The translations under genes were made by a program, and so were the position numbers. From Phycisphaerales bacterium (GTDB lineage: Bacteria; Planctomycetota; Phycisphaerae; Tepidisphaerales; Tepidisphaeraceae), in the NCBI GenBank assembly GCA_028291615.1, contig JAQGHM010000002.1:1-32155 (forward strand): a stretch of 32,155 nt of DNA, read 5' to 3'. The number at the start of each line of letters is the position of its first letter. The first letter of the stretch is position 1. The notes under the pieces were generated by a model. It ran no database searches and was not told where the DNA came from. It was given only the letters and a program-made list of their open reading frames with translations. Shown here piece by piece: positions 1-7,870 of this stretch.

Positions 1-473
1 AGATCACCGGTGAACAACTCAAGCCGGTGCTCGAAGCTGTGCAGGCGGGCGTTGGAATGGCGGGATGTCACGGCGGGATGTGTGACGCCTTTCGCGACAA
101 CACCGACTGGCAATTCATGACCGGCGGGCAGTGGGTGGCGCATCCGGGGAATGATGGGGTGAAATACACGGTGCGAATCACGGACAAGACGCATCCGATC
201 ACGGCGGGGATCGGCGATTTTGAAGTCGCATCCGAGCAGTACTACATGCACGTGGACCCGGGCGTGAAGGTTTTGGCGACGACGCGTTTTCCGGTTGCCG
301 ATGGGCCGCATGTGCCAAATGGCCCGGTCGAGATGCCGGTGCTTTGGACGAAGTTGTACGGCAAGGGGCGCATCTTCTATGACGCGCTGGGACATACGGC
401 CAAGGTGGTGGAGAGTGAGCCGAACCTGACGATCATGCGGCGCGGGTTCAAGTGGGCGGCAAGGAGAGAGTGA
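1..473 (+). CDS. ThuA-like domain protein, 3' part only
   Basis: The reading frame is open from base 3 at the left edge to a TGA at 471-473, so only the C-terminal ~156 residues are visible. The fragment has the pattern of the ThuA family (trehalose-utilisation type, glutamine-amidotransferase-like fold): GMAGCHGG, then W...MTGGQWVAHPG, then KTHPITAGI, then a SEQYYMH segment and a closing GRIFYDALGH strand. ThuA-like proteins are abundant in planctomycetes, often near sugar-metabolism genes, but their reaction is mostly unknown. I therefore assign the family only. The stop codon lies inside the first unit of the tandem repeat at 470-553. Confidence 0.8.
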   Translation, partial: ITGEQLKPVLEAVQAGVGMAGCHGGMCDAFRDNTDWQFMTGGQWVAHPGNDGVKYTVRITDKTHPITAGIGDFEVASEQYYMHVDPGVKVLATTRFPVADGPHVPNGPVEMPVLWTKLYGKGRIFYDALGHTAKVVESEPNLTIMRRGFKWAARRE

Positions 474-553
474 AACATGAAGACGTGAAACATGAAGACG
501 TGAAACATGATGAGGTAAATCCCCCGTCTTCATGTTTCACGTTTCATGTTTCA
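470..553. repeat. Tandem repeat forming a long inverted repeat before cmk
   Basis: The left arm (470-514) alternates GTGAAAC with ATGAAGAC three times, a 15-nt period made of a 7-mer and an 8-mer; the last unit is degenerate (ATGATGAG). The right arm (526-553) is the reverse complement of the same words, with ATGTTTC and ACGTTTC at a 7-nt period. Bases 485-500 (GTGAAACATGAAGACG) pair perfectly over 16 bp with 525-540. The transcript could fold into a long hairpin ending 17 nt before the cmk start. The first unit includes the stop codon of the upstream ThuA-like gene. Confidence 0.9.
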
Positions 554-570
554 GCCGTTACTATCCCCCT

Positions 571-1260
571 ATGGTCATTACGATTGACGGTCCCGCCGGG
601 ACCGGCAAGAGCACGGTGTCGCGGGCGGTGGCGGAGCGACTGGGGTTTAACTTCCTGGACACGGGGGCGATGTATCGCGCGATCGGGTTGGCGGCGTTGC
701 GGCGGCAGGTGTCGCTGCAGAGCCCGCGCGAGCTGGCGTTCGTCGCGGACCACTGCCGGGTGGAGTTCGACTGGTCAAAGTCACCGCCGGGCGTGCTGCT
801 GAATGGCGAGCCGGTCGGGCACTTGTTGCGGGCAATGGAGGCGACCGACGCCGCCAAGTATGTCGCACAAGTGCCGGCCATCCGGGCCAAGCTTGTCGAA
901 GAACAGCGGCGCATCGGCCGTGAGCACGGCAACCTCGTGACCGAGGGGCGAGACCAAGGATCGGTCGTCTTTCCGGACGCAGCCTACAAGTTCTACCTGA
1001 CCGCATCCCCCGAAGAGCGGGCGCACCGCCGGGCCCGCGAGCTGCGCGCCCGGGGTGAGATCGTTGACGAAAAGGAGATCCTGAGGCAGATCATGGACCG
1101 CGACGAGCGCGACCGAAGCCGCCTGGTCGGCCCGCTGGCCATCCCCGACGGGGCGGACGTGGTCGATACGACCAGCCTGTCGATGGATCAAGTGGTGGAG
1201 CGGATCGTGTCGAGAATAGAGGTGGGGGCCGGGAAACGAGAAGCGAGAAGCCAGACGTGA
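571..1260 (+). CDS. cmk: Cytidylate kinase
   Basis: This 229-residue enzyme phosphorylates CMP and dCMP with ATP in the cytoplasm (pyrimidine nucleotide supply). It begins MVITIDGPAGTGKST, giving a P-loop at residues 7-14, followed by FLDTGAMYRA, the CMP-binding signature of the family. The EGRDQGSVVFP segment and the basic stretch RRARELRARGE (lid region) also fit. The ATG at 571 is chosen because the family starts right before the first beta strand; an upstream in-frame ATG at 532 would read through the repeat arm. No Shine-Dalgarno is visible. The last ~10 residues (GKREARSQT) are encoded by a tandem repeat (1231-1258) and look like an added tail. The stop overlaps the next gene by GTGA. 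In many bacteria rpsA follows cmk; here plsC does. Confidence 0.95.
   Translation: MVITIDGPAGTGKSTVSRAVAERLGFNFLDTGAMYRAIGLAALRRQVSLQSPRELAFVADHCRVEFDWSKSPPGVLLNGEPVGHLLRAMEATDAAKYVAQVPAIRAKLVEEQRRIGREHGNLVTEGRDQGSVVFPDAAYKFYLTASPEERAHRRARELRARGEIVDEKEILRQIMDRDERDRSRLVGPLAIPDGADVVDTTSLSMDQVVERIVSRIEVGAGKREARSQT
1231..1258 (+). repeat. Heptamer tandem repeat at the cmk 3' end
   Basis: Four 7-nt units lie in a row: GGGAAAC, GAGAAGC, GAGAAGC, CAGACGT. The central GAGAAGC word is the same as in the repeat before hflX (9935-10046). There is no inverted arm here. The repeat encodes the extra C-terminal tail of Cmk and provides the GTG start of plsC. Confidence 0.8.
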
Positions 1261-1997
1261 ACGATCAAACCACGATCAATGCGCCATCGAACGGCTCGGA
1301 AACCGCTCCGGCCGCAAAGAATGCTCCATCCGTGCCCGCCGCGGCAAAGACGCCACCCAAGGCGCTGACGTTTGCGCGCAAGACCTGGATGTACAGCCTG
1401 GGCCAGTCGTTCTTCCGCATGTGGGCGATTATCCTTTTCGACCTGCGGGCGTACGGCGTGCAGAACATCCCCAAGCGTGGCGGCGTGTTGATTCTCTCCA
1501 ACCACCAGAGTTTTCTCGACCCGGTGATGCTGGGCGTAAAAGTCACCCGCCCGATGAGCTTTCTCGCCAAGAGCGAGCTCTTCATCAACAAGATTTTCGG
1601 CTATCTAATCCGCGGGGTGAACGCCTTCCCGGTGCGGCAGGGGGAGGGGGACGTCGGGGCGGTGCGCGAGACGATCAAGCGGCTTCAGGAGGGGCACGTG
1701 CTGGTGATGTTCCCCGAAGGCGGCCGCTGCGACGACGGCGAGGTCGCGAAAATGCAGACCGGGATCGGCCTGATCATCCGCCGCGCCGGGCCAACGGTTA
1801 AAGTGGTTCCGGCCGCGGTGGCGGGCGCATTCGCCTCCTGGCCTCGCGGTCAAAAGTTCCCCAAGCCCATGCCGGTGCGGGTGATATACGGCCAACCGCT
1901 CGAACTCTACAACCTCAAGGCCGCCGAGATCATCAAGATCATCGATGCGGAGATTCGCCGCCTGTTCGAAGAACTGCGGCATCAGAAGGATCGCTGA
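1257..1997 (+). CDS. plsC: 1-acyl-sn-glycerol-3-phosphate acyltransferase (PlsC family)
   Basis: This 246-residue enzyme of the LPLAT/AGPAT family is expected to acylate lysophosphatidic acid at the inner membrane, the second acylation step of phospholipid synthesis. The catalytic HX4D motif is NHQSFLD (H83, D88). The acceptor-binding FPEG motif is at 152-155, in FPEGGR, where the family more often has FPEGTRS. The first ~37 residues are an Ala/Pro/Thr-rich, probably disordered extension. A hydrophobic segment near residues 50-62 could anchor the protein to the membrane. It starts with GTG overlapping the cmk stop (GTGA), which suggests translational coupling. The exact acyl acceptor cannot be read from sequence. 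Confidence 0.9.
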   Translation: MNDQTTINAPSNGSETAPAAKNAPSVPAAAKTPPKALTFARKTWMYSLGQSFFRMWAIILFDLRAYGVQNIPKRGGVLILSNHQSFLDPVMLGVKVTRPMSFLAKSELFINKIFGYLIRGVNAFPVRQGEGDVGAVRETIKRLQEGHVLVMFPEGGRCDDGEVAKMQTGIGLIIRRAGPTVKVVPAAVAGAFASWPRGQKFPKPMPVRVIYGQPLELYNLKAAEIIKIIDAEIRRLFEELRHQKDR

Positions 1998-2051
1998 CGT
2001 TCCACACGATGCGGTTTGCGGTGCCGGCGGGCTCAGCCGTATCATGCCGGC

Positions 2052-2675
2052 ATGAACCGCTATATCACGGAGCTTGTCGGGACGTTCTTTCTGGTGCTGG
2101 CGATCGGGCTGTCGGTCATCGGCGGCTCGCCGCTGGCGGCGCTGGCGATCGGCGGGATGCTGGTCGCAGTCGTCTTTATGGGCGGACACGTTTCGGGGGC
2201 GCATTACAACCCGGCCGTGTCGCTGGCGGTCTGCCTGCGCGGGAAGATCTCGCCCAAGGACATGGTGATTTACTGGATTGTGCAGATCATCGGCGCGCTG
2301 GCGGCGGCGGTAGTGGCACGGTGGGTCATCATGGGAAAGGGGATCGAGGCTTCGGTCATTCCGGCGAATAAACTGGTGGCGGCGCTGACGGTGGAATTCC
2401 TTTTTACCTTCATCCTGGCCTTGGTCATCCTGAACGTGGCGACGGCGAAGGGGACCAGCGGCAATTCGTTTTATGGTTTGGCAATCGGCATCACGGTGAT
2501 GGCGGGGGCGATCGCGGGCGGGGGGATTTCGGGCGGCGCGTTTAACCCCGCGGTGGGGATCGCTGTTACCGTGATGGGCGTGCCGGTGCAGAATCTCTGG
2601 CTGTATTTCGTCGGTCCCTTGGCGGGTGGGGCGGCGGCGGCGCTGGTGTTTAAGGTGCAGAACCCAGAGGGGTGA
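2052..2675 (+). CDS. MIP-family aquaporin-like channel, atypical filter
   Basis: This 207-residue protein has six hydrophobic segments and the two half-helix motifs of the aquaporin/glycerol facilitator family: HYNPAVSLA (NPA 53-55) and FNPAVGIA (NPA 165-167). The inverted duplication typical of the family is visible (GGHVSGAHYNPA and GGGISGGAFNPA). In classical aquaporins the second NPA is followed by an arginine that forms the ar/R selectivity filter; here that position is V168. The pore may therefore be wider or less polar, so neither water nor glycerol specificity can be assumed. The ATG at 2052 is chosen because the family begins with a short N-terminus before helix 1 (ELVGTFFLV). It follows plsC by 54 bp. 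Confidence 0.88.
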   Translation: MNRYITELVGTFFLVLAIGLSVIGGSPLAALAIGGMLVAVVFMGGHVSGAHYNPAVSLAVCLRGKISPKDMVIYWIVQIIGALAAAVVARWVIMGKGIEASVIPANKLVAALTVEFLFTFILALVILNVATAKGTSGNSFYGLAIGITVMAGAIAGGGISGGAFNPAVGIAVTVMGVPVQNLWLYFVGPLAGGAAAALVFKVQNPEG

Positions 2676-2770
2676 GCGGACGTGGGAGTTGGCGATTTGC
2701 GGGGCGAAACCGCGAAGCGACTGCTGCGGGCCCGGCGTGCAGGGGGCGTGGTCTCAAGTCTGCGGGGCGG

Positions 2771-2798
2771 ATGGTCGATAAAACATTTATCGGACCAT
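2771..2798 (+). promoter_or_regulatory. Hairpin covering the start codon of the next gene
   Basis: The arms are ATGGTCGATAAA (2771-2782) and TTTATCGGACCAT (2786-2798), with loop ACA. They pair over 12 bp with one bulged G at 2793. The right arm contains the first two bases of the ATG at 2797, so in RNA the hairpin would hide the start codon; a second in-frame ATG at 2800 lies just outside. As DNA it could also be an operator. No Shine-Dalgarno is visible in front of either ATG. The rest of the 121-bp gap (2676-2770) shows nothing recognisable. Confidence 0.6.
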
Positions 2799-5508
2799 GA
2801 TGCGCTTTTGTTTCATCCTCCTCGCGCTGCTTAGCGCTTCACTCACATTCGCCCAGCCGGCGGAGGTGAATCGCATCCTGCGCACGTTCGATTTTGAGGA
2901 ACGCCGCCTTGGCAATGCGGAAGACATTCCGATGAACTGGTCGAAGGTCGAGGGGCCGGGGCTGCCGCATTACGTGAACAGTCGGCTGGCGACGGATCGC
3001 GCTCGGTCGGGCAAGTACAGTTTTCGTTTCGACCTCAACGGCGGCTCGCTGGTCTACCGCTACGACGCCGGGCGGATCAAGGTGCAACCAGGCGCGCATT
3101 ATCGCGTCGAAGGTTACGTGCAGACGACGCCGCTCGCCAATGCGCGGGCGCGGCTGACGGCCTACTTTGTCGATTTGGACGGCGTCGCGATCCCCTCGAC
3201 AGTTACCTATTCCGACCCCTACGCCGCGCGGCGTGCGGACGACGACACGTGGCACCGCCTCTCGGTCGAGCTCTCGGCCGACGCGCCCAATGCGGCATCG
3301 CTTGTCGTCGAACTTGCCTTGCTTCAACCTCAGCAGTTCGCCGACAACAGCCTAGGGCGGCGAACGCTTTTCACCCAGGACATTCGCGGCAGCGCCTGGT
3401 TTGATGACGTGCTGGTGTCGCAGGTCCCGCGCGTGAAGATGCGCACCGACCGCCCCGGTAACATCTTCCGCCGCGGCGAAGCGCTGCGGCTCGAAGTACT
3501 GATCAGCGACCGCTTCACCGACGACCTGGCGGCGCAGCTCATCGTCCATGATGCCGAAGGCAAGAAGGTCTATCAACGCAGCGGCGCGCTGGAGATGTCC
3601 GGCGCTGAGACGCTCGGACCTGGCCGCAAGCGGATCTGGGAAACGCTCCCGGAGTTGCCGGCGGGCTGGTACGAGGTTTCGCTGGTGATGACCAGTCGCG
3701 GGCATTACGTCGGCGACCAGACGCTGGACCTGGTGCTGCTGGCCGACAGCGCGCCGCCGGTCGTTCCCGATGAACGATTTGGCATCGTCGCGACGGATCT
3801 GCCGTTCGATGGCTGGTGGGAATTACCCGACATCCTGTCGTTCCTGGGCACCGGCCGCGTCAAGCTCGCGGTGTGGAACAAGACCGGTGACATCCAGCAA
3901 CTCGACCCCGCGGCGTTCGATCGCATCCTGGCGCAATTGCAGGAGCTTCGCATCACGCTGACGGCCTGCCTGGTGGACCTGCCGCCGAGCATCGCCGACA
4001 AGCTGACTGCCCGCCAGCGATTGGCCGACGCCGAGCAGGCGTTCGCCGGCGCAGCGCCGCGTGTATCGACCGCCGATTCGGTCTGGCCGCAGCTTCTCAA
4101 GGCGAATCCAGAGGATTGGCAACCGCAGCTTTCCGGCCTGATCGCCCGCCACGCCGCCCACCTCGAGCGCTGGCAGCTCGGCGCCGATGGCAGCGAGGCC
4201 TTCGTCAACGACAAGTCGATGCGCCAAGTGTACGACCAGGTCTACGCACAGTTCGCCGCCCTCGTTCACGAACCCGACCTGGCCATGCCCTGGCCCGCCT
4301 GGTACGAGCTGGACGGCCGTCTCCCCGCCACGGTTGCGCTAAGCGTTCCGCCGCAAGTCCTGCCGTCGCAGCTTCCGTTGTACATGCAGGACCTGCGCGG
4401 GCAGAAGGGGCACAACCTCTCCCTGACGCTGCAATTGCTCGACCGCAAAGAATATGGCCGCGACGTGCAGATTCGCGACTTTGCCCAGCGAATTGTCTAC
4501 GCATTGGCGGCTGACGCCAAGCGCATCGACGTGCCGCTGCCGTTCTCGGTGCGCCACGAAGGCGATGACCTGGTCAAGCAGCCGCAGGAAATGCTGATGA
4601 TCATGCGAACGCTGATGACCACGCTCGGCGGCTCGACGTTCAAAGGCAAGGTGCCGATCGCCGAAGGCGTCGAGGCCTTCCTCTTCGAGCGCGCTGGGCA
4701 GGGGATCATGGTGCTCTGGGACCGCGGTACCACGGCAGGCGTCAAGCAACTGGCCGTCAACCTCGGCTCGCGCCCGCAGCGCATCGATCTCTGGGGCAAC
4801 GTCACGCCGTTGCTCAGCCCCGACGACGCGCGATCATCGGGGACAACGCAATTGGCGATCGGGCCGATGCCGATCCTGCTCGTGGACATCGACGCCTCGA
4901 CCGCCATGCTCCGCGCATCGGTCGCGCTCGATCGTCCGCTGCTCGAGTCGAGTTTCCAACCCCATCCCCGCCGGCTGAAGTTTACGAACCCCTACCGCAC
5001 CGCGATCGGCGGCACGGTCAAGCTCAAGGCCCCGCCCGGCTGGACGATCAACCCGCCGACGCACACCTTCACGCTCAATCCCGGCGAAACCTTCGACCGC
5101 GAGCTGACGATCGAGTTCCCCTACAACTCGTTCGCCGGCAGCAAAATGCTCGAAGCCCAGTTCATGGTGCAGTCCGAGAGGAACACGAACTTCAGCGTGC
5201 CGCTGACGCTGCGGCTGGGCCTGTCGGACGTCGGTATGCAGACGCTCGCCCTGCGCGACGGCAACGACGTGATCGTGCAGCAGACCATCCAGAATTACGG
5301 CGAGCGGCCGATCGATTACAGCTCGTTCGCAATTTTCCCCGGGCAGGCGCGGCAGGAGCGGTTGGTCACCAACCTCGCCGCAGGGCGGACGACGCTGAAA
5401 CGCTACCGGTTCAGCGATGTGAAGGTCACGCCGGGGATGAAGATCCGCGTGGGCGTGAAGGAACTGGAAGGCTCGCGCATCCTGAACGATGAGGTCGAGA
5501 TTCAGTAG
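2797..5508 (+). CDS. Large secreted protein, carbohydrate-active-like architecture, function unknown
   Basis: This 903-residue protein starts with a clear signal peptide (MMRFCFILLALLSASLTFAQ, cleavage probably after Ala19), so it is exported. Residues ~28-210 look like a jelly-roll carbohydrate-binding-type module (FDFEERRLGNAEDIPMNW..., ARSGKYSFRFDLNGGS, ending with WFDDVLVSQVPR). Residues ~215-320 resemble an Ig-like beta domain. The middle (about 330-650) has an alpha/beta pattern that could be a TIM-barrel, but no catalytic motif can be named. Residues ~720-815 resemble the NEW3-type beta domain seen in glycosidases (FTNPYRTAIGG..., APPGWTINPP, LNPGETF), and a final beta domain follows. 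A role in polysaccharide binding or breakdown is a guess from this layout. It stands alone between the aquaporin and pabB. Confidence 0.7.
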   Translation: MMRFCFILLALLSASLTFAQPAEVNRILRTFDFEERRLGNAEDIPMNWSKVEGPGLPHYVNSRLATDRARSGKYSFRFDLNGGSLVYRYDAGRIKVQPGAHYRVEGYVQTTPLANARARLTAYFVDLDGVAIPSTVTYSDPYAARRADDDTWHRLSVELSADAPNAASLVVELALLQPQQFADNSLGRRTLFTQDIRGSAWFDDVLVSQVPRVKMRTDRPGNIFRRGEALRLEVLISDRFTDDLAAQLIVHDAEGKKVYQRSGALEMSGAETLGPGRKRIWETLPELPAGWYEVSLVMTSRGHYVGDQTLDLVLLADSAPPVVPDERFGIVATDLPFDGWWELPDILSFLGTGRVKLAVWNKTGDIQQLDPAAFDRILAQLQELRITLTACLVDLPPSIADKLTARQRLADAEQAFAGAAPRVSTADSVWPQLLKANPEDWQPQLSGLIARHAAHLERWQLGADGSEAFVNDKSMRQVYDQVYAQFAALVHEPDLAMPWPAWYELDGRLPATVALSVPPQVLPSQLPLYMQDLRGQKGHNLSLTLQLLDRKEYGRDVQIRDFAQRIVYALAADAKRIDVPLPFSVRHEGDDLVKQPQEMLMIMRTLMTTLGGSTFKGKVPIAEGVEAFLFERAGQGIMVLWDRGTTAGVKQLAVNLGSRPQRIDLWGNVTPLLSPDDARSSGTTQLAIGPMPILLVDIDASTAMLRASVALDRPLLESSFQPHPRRLKFTNPYRTAIGGTVKLKAPPGWTINPPTHTFTLNPGETFDRELTIEFPYNSFAGSKMLEAQFMVQSERNTNFSVPLTLRLGLSDVGMQTLALRDGNDVIVQQTIQNYGERPIDYSSFAIFPGQARQERLVTNLAAGRTTLKRYRFSDVKVTPGMKIRVGVKELEGSRILNDEVEIQ

Positions 5509-5567
5509 CTTTATCGCGACCGCGGCGACCGACTTGCCCCCACGTTCCTCCCGACGACAATGCCGCC

Positions 5568-6785
5568 GTGCCCGGCCTCCAGACTGCCGATATCTGCCTC
5601 GATTCCCCCAATAACGGTTGGACGTATGCGCCCGCGCCGGCGACCCTTTACATCGAATGCGATGCCCTGAGCGGCCGCGCATGGCGGCAGGGGGGCCTCC
5701 TCAGCCTCCGCGAAGAATGGCCCGACCCGCTCGAAGCATTCGCGCACATGGAAGAGTCCCTCAAAGGTCCATGGGCGGACGGGCGGTGGATCGGCTATCT
5801 CAGCTACGACCTCGGGCGACTGTTCGAATTGATTCCGAGCGTCGCGCGCAACGAACCCGCGCTGCCCCTCTTCGCCTTCACCTACCACTCGGATCACGAC
5901 AATCACCTCCGCTGCCTCTTTGAGAAGCAGTTCGACACGACGTCCGCCCCGCTCCGATCGAACTTCACCCGCCCCGCCTACGAAGATGCCGTCCGCCGCG
6001 CGATCGACTACATCCGCGCCGGCGATGTCTTTCAGGTCAACCTCTCCCAACGCTTCTCCTGCGGCCTGCGCGAGCACCCCCGCGCGATCTACGACCGTCT
6101 CCGCGCCGCCTCGCCCGCGGCGTACGGCGCATATCTCGACTACGGCGATCTTGCCCTGATCTGCAATTCACCCGAACTTTTCTTCCGCGTCGCCCCCCAG
6201 CCCGACGGCACGCGCAAGATCGTCACCCGCCCGATCAAAGGCACGCGCCCGCGCCTGCCCGGCATGGAGGCCGCCCTCCGCGATTCGATAAAGGACCAGG
6301 CCGAGCTTAACATGATCGTTGACCTCGAGCGCAACGACCTCGGCCGCATCTGCGAGATCGGCAGCGTCAAGGTTACCCAGCCGCGCGAGATCGAGACCCA
6401 CCCCACCGTCTACCACGGCGTCGCCACCATCGAGGGCACGCTCCGCCCCGACGTCACCTTCCTCGACATCCTCCGCGCCACCTTCCCCGGCGGCTCGGTC
6501 ACCGGTGCGCCCAAAATCCGCGCGATGGAGATCATCGAAGAACTCGAACCCACCCGCCGCGGCCCCTACTGCGGCGCGATCGGCTACATCGCTGCCGACG
6601 GGAGCATGGAGTTCAACATCGCCATCCGCACCATGATCGTGAAGGACGGCCTCGTCCACGTCCCAGTAGGCGGCGGCATCGTCGCCGATTCCAACCCCGC
6701 CGACGAATACGAGGAAACGCTTGTGAAAGCCCAAGCAATGTTCGCGGCGCTGGGCGTCAGCGTGGACGAGCTGAAGAACTCATAG
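5568..6785 (+). CDS. pabB: Aminodeoxychorismate synthase component I
   Basis: This 405-residue chorismate-binding enzyme converts chorismate plus ammonia to 4-amino-4-deoxychorismate, on the way to p-aminobenzoate and folate. The decisive motif is RPIKGTRPR (221-229): PabB enzymes carry the lysine of PIKGT that forms the covalent intermediate, where anthranilate synthase has PIAGT. Other family signatures are AGDVFQVNLSQRF (151-163), DLERNDLGR (252-260), FPGGSVTGAPKIRAMEII and the C-terminal GGGIVADSNP. It is shorter than TrpE (~500 residues). The GTG at 5568 is the annotated start; an ATG at 5560 is out of frame. The amidotransferase subunit PabA is not in the window. pabC lies one gene downstream, supporting the assignment. 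Confidence 0.92.
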   Translation: MPGLQTADICLDSPNNGWTYAPAPATLYIECDALSGRAWRQGGLLSLREEWPDPLEAFAHMEESLKGPWADGRWIGYLSYDLGRLFELIPSVARNEPALPLFAFTYHSDHDNHLRCLFEKQFDTTSAPLRSNFTRPAYEDAVRRAIDYIRAGDVFQVNLSQRFSCGLREHPRAIYDRLRAASPAAYGAYLDYGDLALICNSPELFFRVAPQPDGTRKIVTRPIKGTRPRLPGMEAALRDSIKDQAELNMIVDLERNDLGRICEIGSVKVTQPREIETHPTVYHGVATIEGTLRPDVTFLDILRATFPGGSVTGAPKIRAMEIIEELEPTRRGPYCGAIGYIAADGSMEFNIAIRTMIVKDGLVHVPVGGGIVADSNPADEYEETLVKAQAMFAALGVSVDELKNS

Positions 6786-6836
6786 CCGAACCATCGAATC
6801 CGGCCGCCAGCAACCACCGTCAATTTAATTAACAGG

Positions 6837-6842
6837 TATACT
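6837..6842 (+). promoter_or_regulatory. Possible -10 element before the FlgG-like gene
   Basis: TATACT sits in a short AT-rich island (caatttaattaacagg) within the 113-bp gap after pabB, about 57 nt before the ATG at 6899. No convincing -35 hexamer is found at 16-18 bp, so this is only a weak promoter call. Confidence 0.3.
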
Positions 6843-6898
6843 GCCGACGAGTGGACAGGATGTCCGCTCGCGCCCCTCTCCATGGAAGGAGTCTCCGT

Positions 6899-7813
6899 AT
6901 GAACCGCACCTTGTACCTCGCGCCGCTTTGCCTCTTCGCCTTAGCCTGCCAGTCGCCCACCGCCCCGCACCACGCCGATCGCGACCCGCTTCGCGACCTG
7001 CTCGCGGTGCCCGCCGCAGACGCCTCGGCCGCCGTCTCGGACGGCAACCGCCAGGCTATCGACGCATTGGTGCTGACGTCATTCGCGGCGCCCGAACCCG
7101 CCACTCGCGCCGCCGGCGCATTCGCCGTCGCCGATCAGCGGCTTGCGCCGCTAACCAACGCCCTCGTCGCAATTGACCAATCGATCTCCGTCGCCGCCTG
7201 CAATCTCGCCAACGCCGAGACCACCGCCTTCAAGAGCAGCCGCGCTGTCTCCGACCCTCATGGCCGCCCCTATTTCCGCCTCAACTGCGAGCAAGGCTCC
7301 CTCGAAAACACCGGCCGCCAGTTGGACGTCGCGGTTTCAGGTGACGGATTCTTCAAGGTCAAGGTCGCCGAGTCGATTGCCGACGGCTACGCCTACACCC
7401 GCAACGGCAACTTCTTCATCAACCGTGACGGCGAACTAACTCTCGGAATGGGAGACGATGCGTACCGTCTGATCCCGTCGATATCGATTCCCAAGGGGAC
7501 GACCGACATTACTATCAACCAGGACGGCGACATAGACGTCATCCGCGCCGGCAGCAAGGTCAAGGTCGGCCGCCTGCAACTCGTCAAATTCGTCAATCCG
7601 GAATTTCTGAGTGTCATAGGCAGCGGCATGCTTACCCAGACCGAAGCCAGCGGCGCGGCCACCACCGGCCGCCCCGGCGACGCCGGTTTCGGCCAGGTTC
7701 TCCAAGGCTTCCTGGAAGGTTCAAACGTAGATCCCACGCGCGAGCGCTTGCGAATCCGCTATCTGCAAAACTGGCGGAACACGATCATGCATGCCGTGGA
7801 CGACGCGAAGTAG
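6899..7813 (+). CDS. FlgG/FlgF-like flagellar rod-hook family lipoprotein
   Basis: This 304-residue protein begins MNRTLYLAPLCLFALACQ, a lipoprotein signal peptide with the lipidated cysteine at residue 17. AAGGAG stands 7 nt before the ATG at 6899. After a ~80-residue Ala-rich linker it reads like a flagellar rod protein: the N-terminal rod signature (ISVAACNLANAETTAFKSSRA), the QGSLENTGRQLDVAVSGDGFFKV strand, YTRNGNFFINRDGEL, and the C-terminal helix GFLEGSNVDPTRERLRIRYLQ. Normal FlgG has no signal peptide and is exported by the flagellar type III apparatus; this one should travel by Sec and be lipid-anchored. No other flagellar gene is present, and it lies between pabB and pabC. It may be an envelope protein built from a rod-protein fold rather than part of a flagellum. 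Confidence 0.85.
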   Translation: MNRTLYLAPLCLFALACQSPTAPHHADRDPLRDLLAVPAADASAAVSDGNRQAIDALVLTSFAAPEPATRAAGAFAVADQRLAPLTNALVAIDQSISVAACNLANAETTAFKSSRAVSDPHGRPYFRLNCEQGSLENTGRQLDVAVSGDGFFKVKVAESIADGYAYTRNGNFFINRDGELTLGMGDDAYRLIPSISIPKGTTDITINQDGDIDVIRAGSKVKVGRLQLVKFVNPEFLSVIGSGMLTQTEASGAATTGRPGDAGFGQVLQGFLEGSNVDPTRERLRIRYLQNWRNTIMHAVDDAK

Positions 7814-7870
7814 CGGAGCAGCCGCCAATCCCGCTAGCCGCGCACAACGTCGGTCGCCTATCATTCCGCC

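Noticed and set aside
470..553. Possible CRISPR array
   Set aside because: The units are 7-15 nt, directly adjacent without unique spacers, and there are no cas genes.
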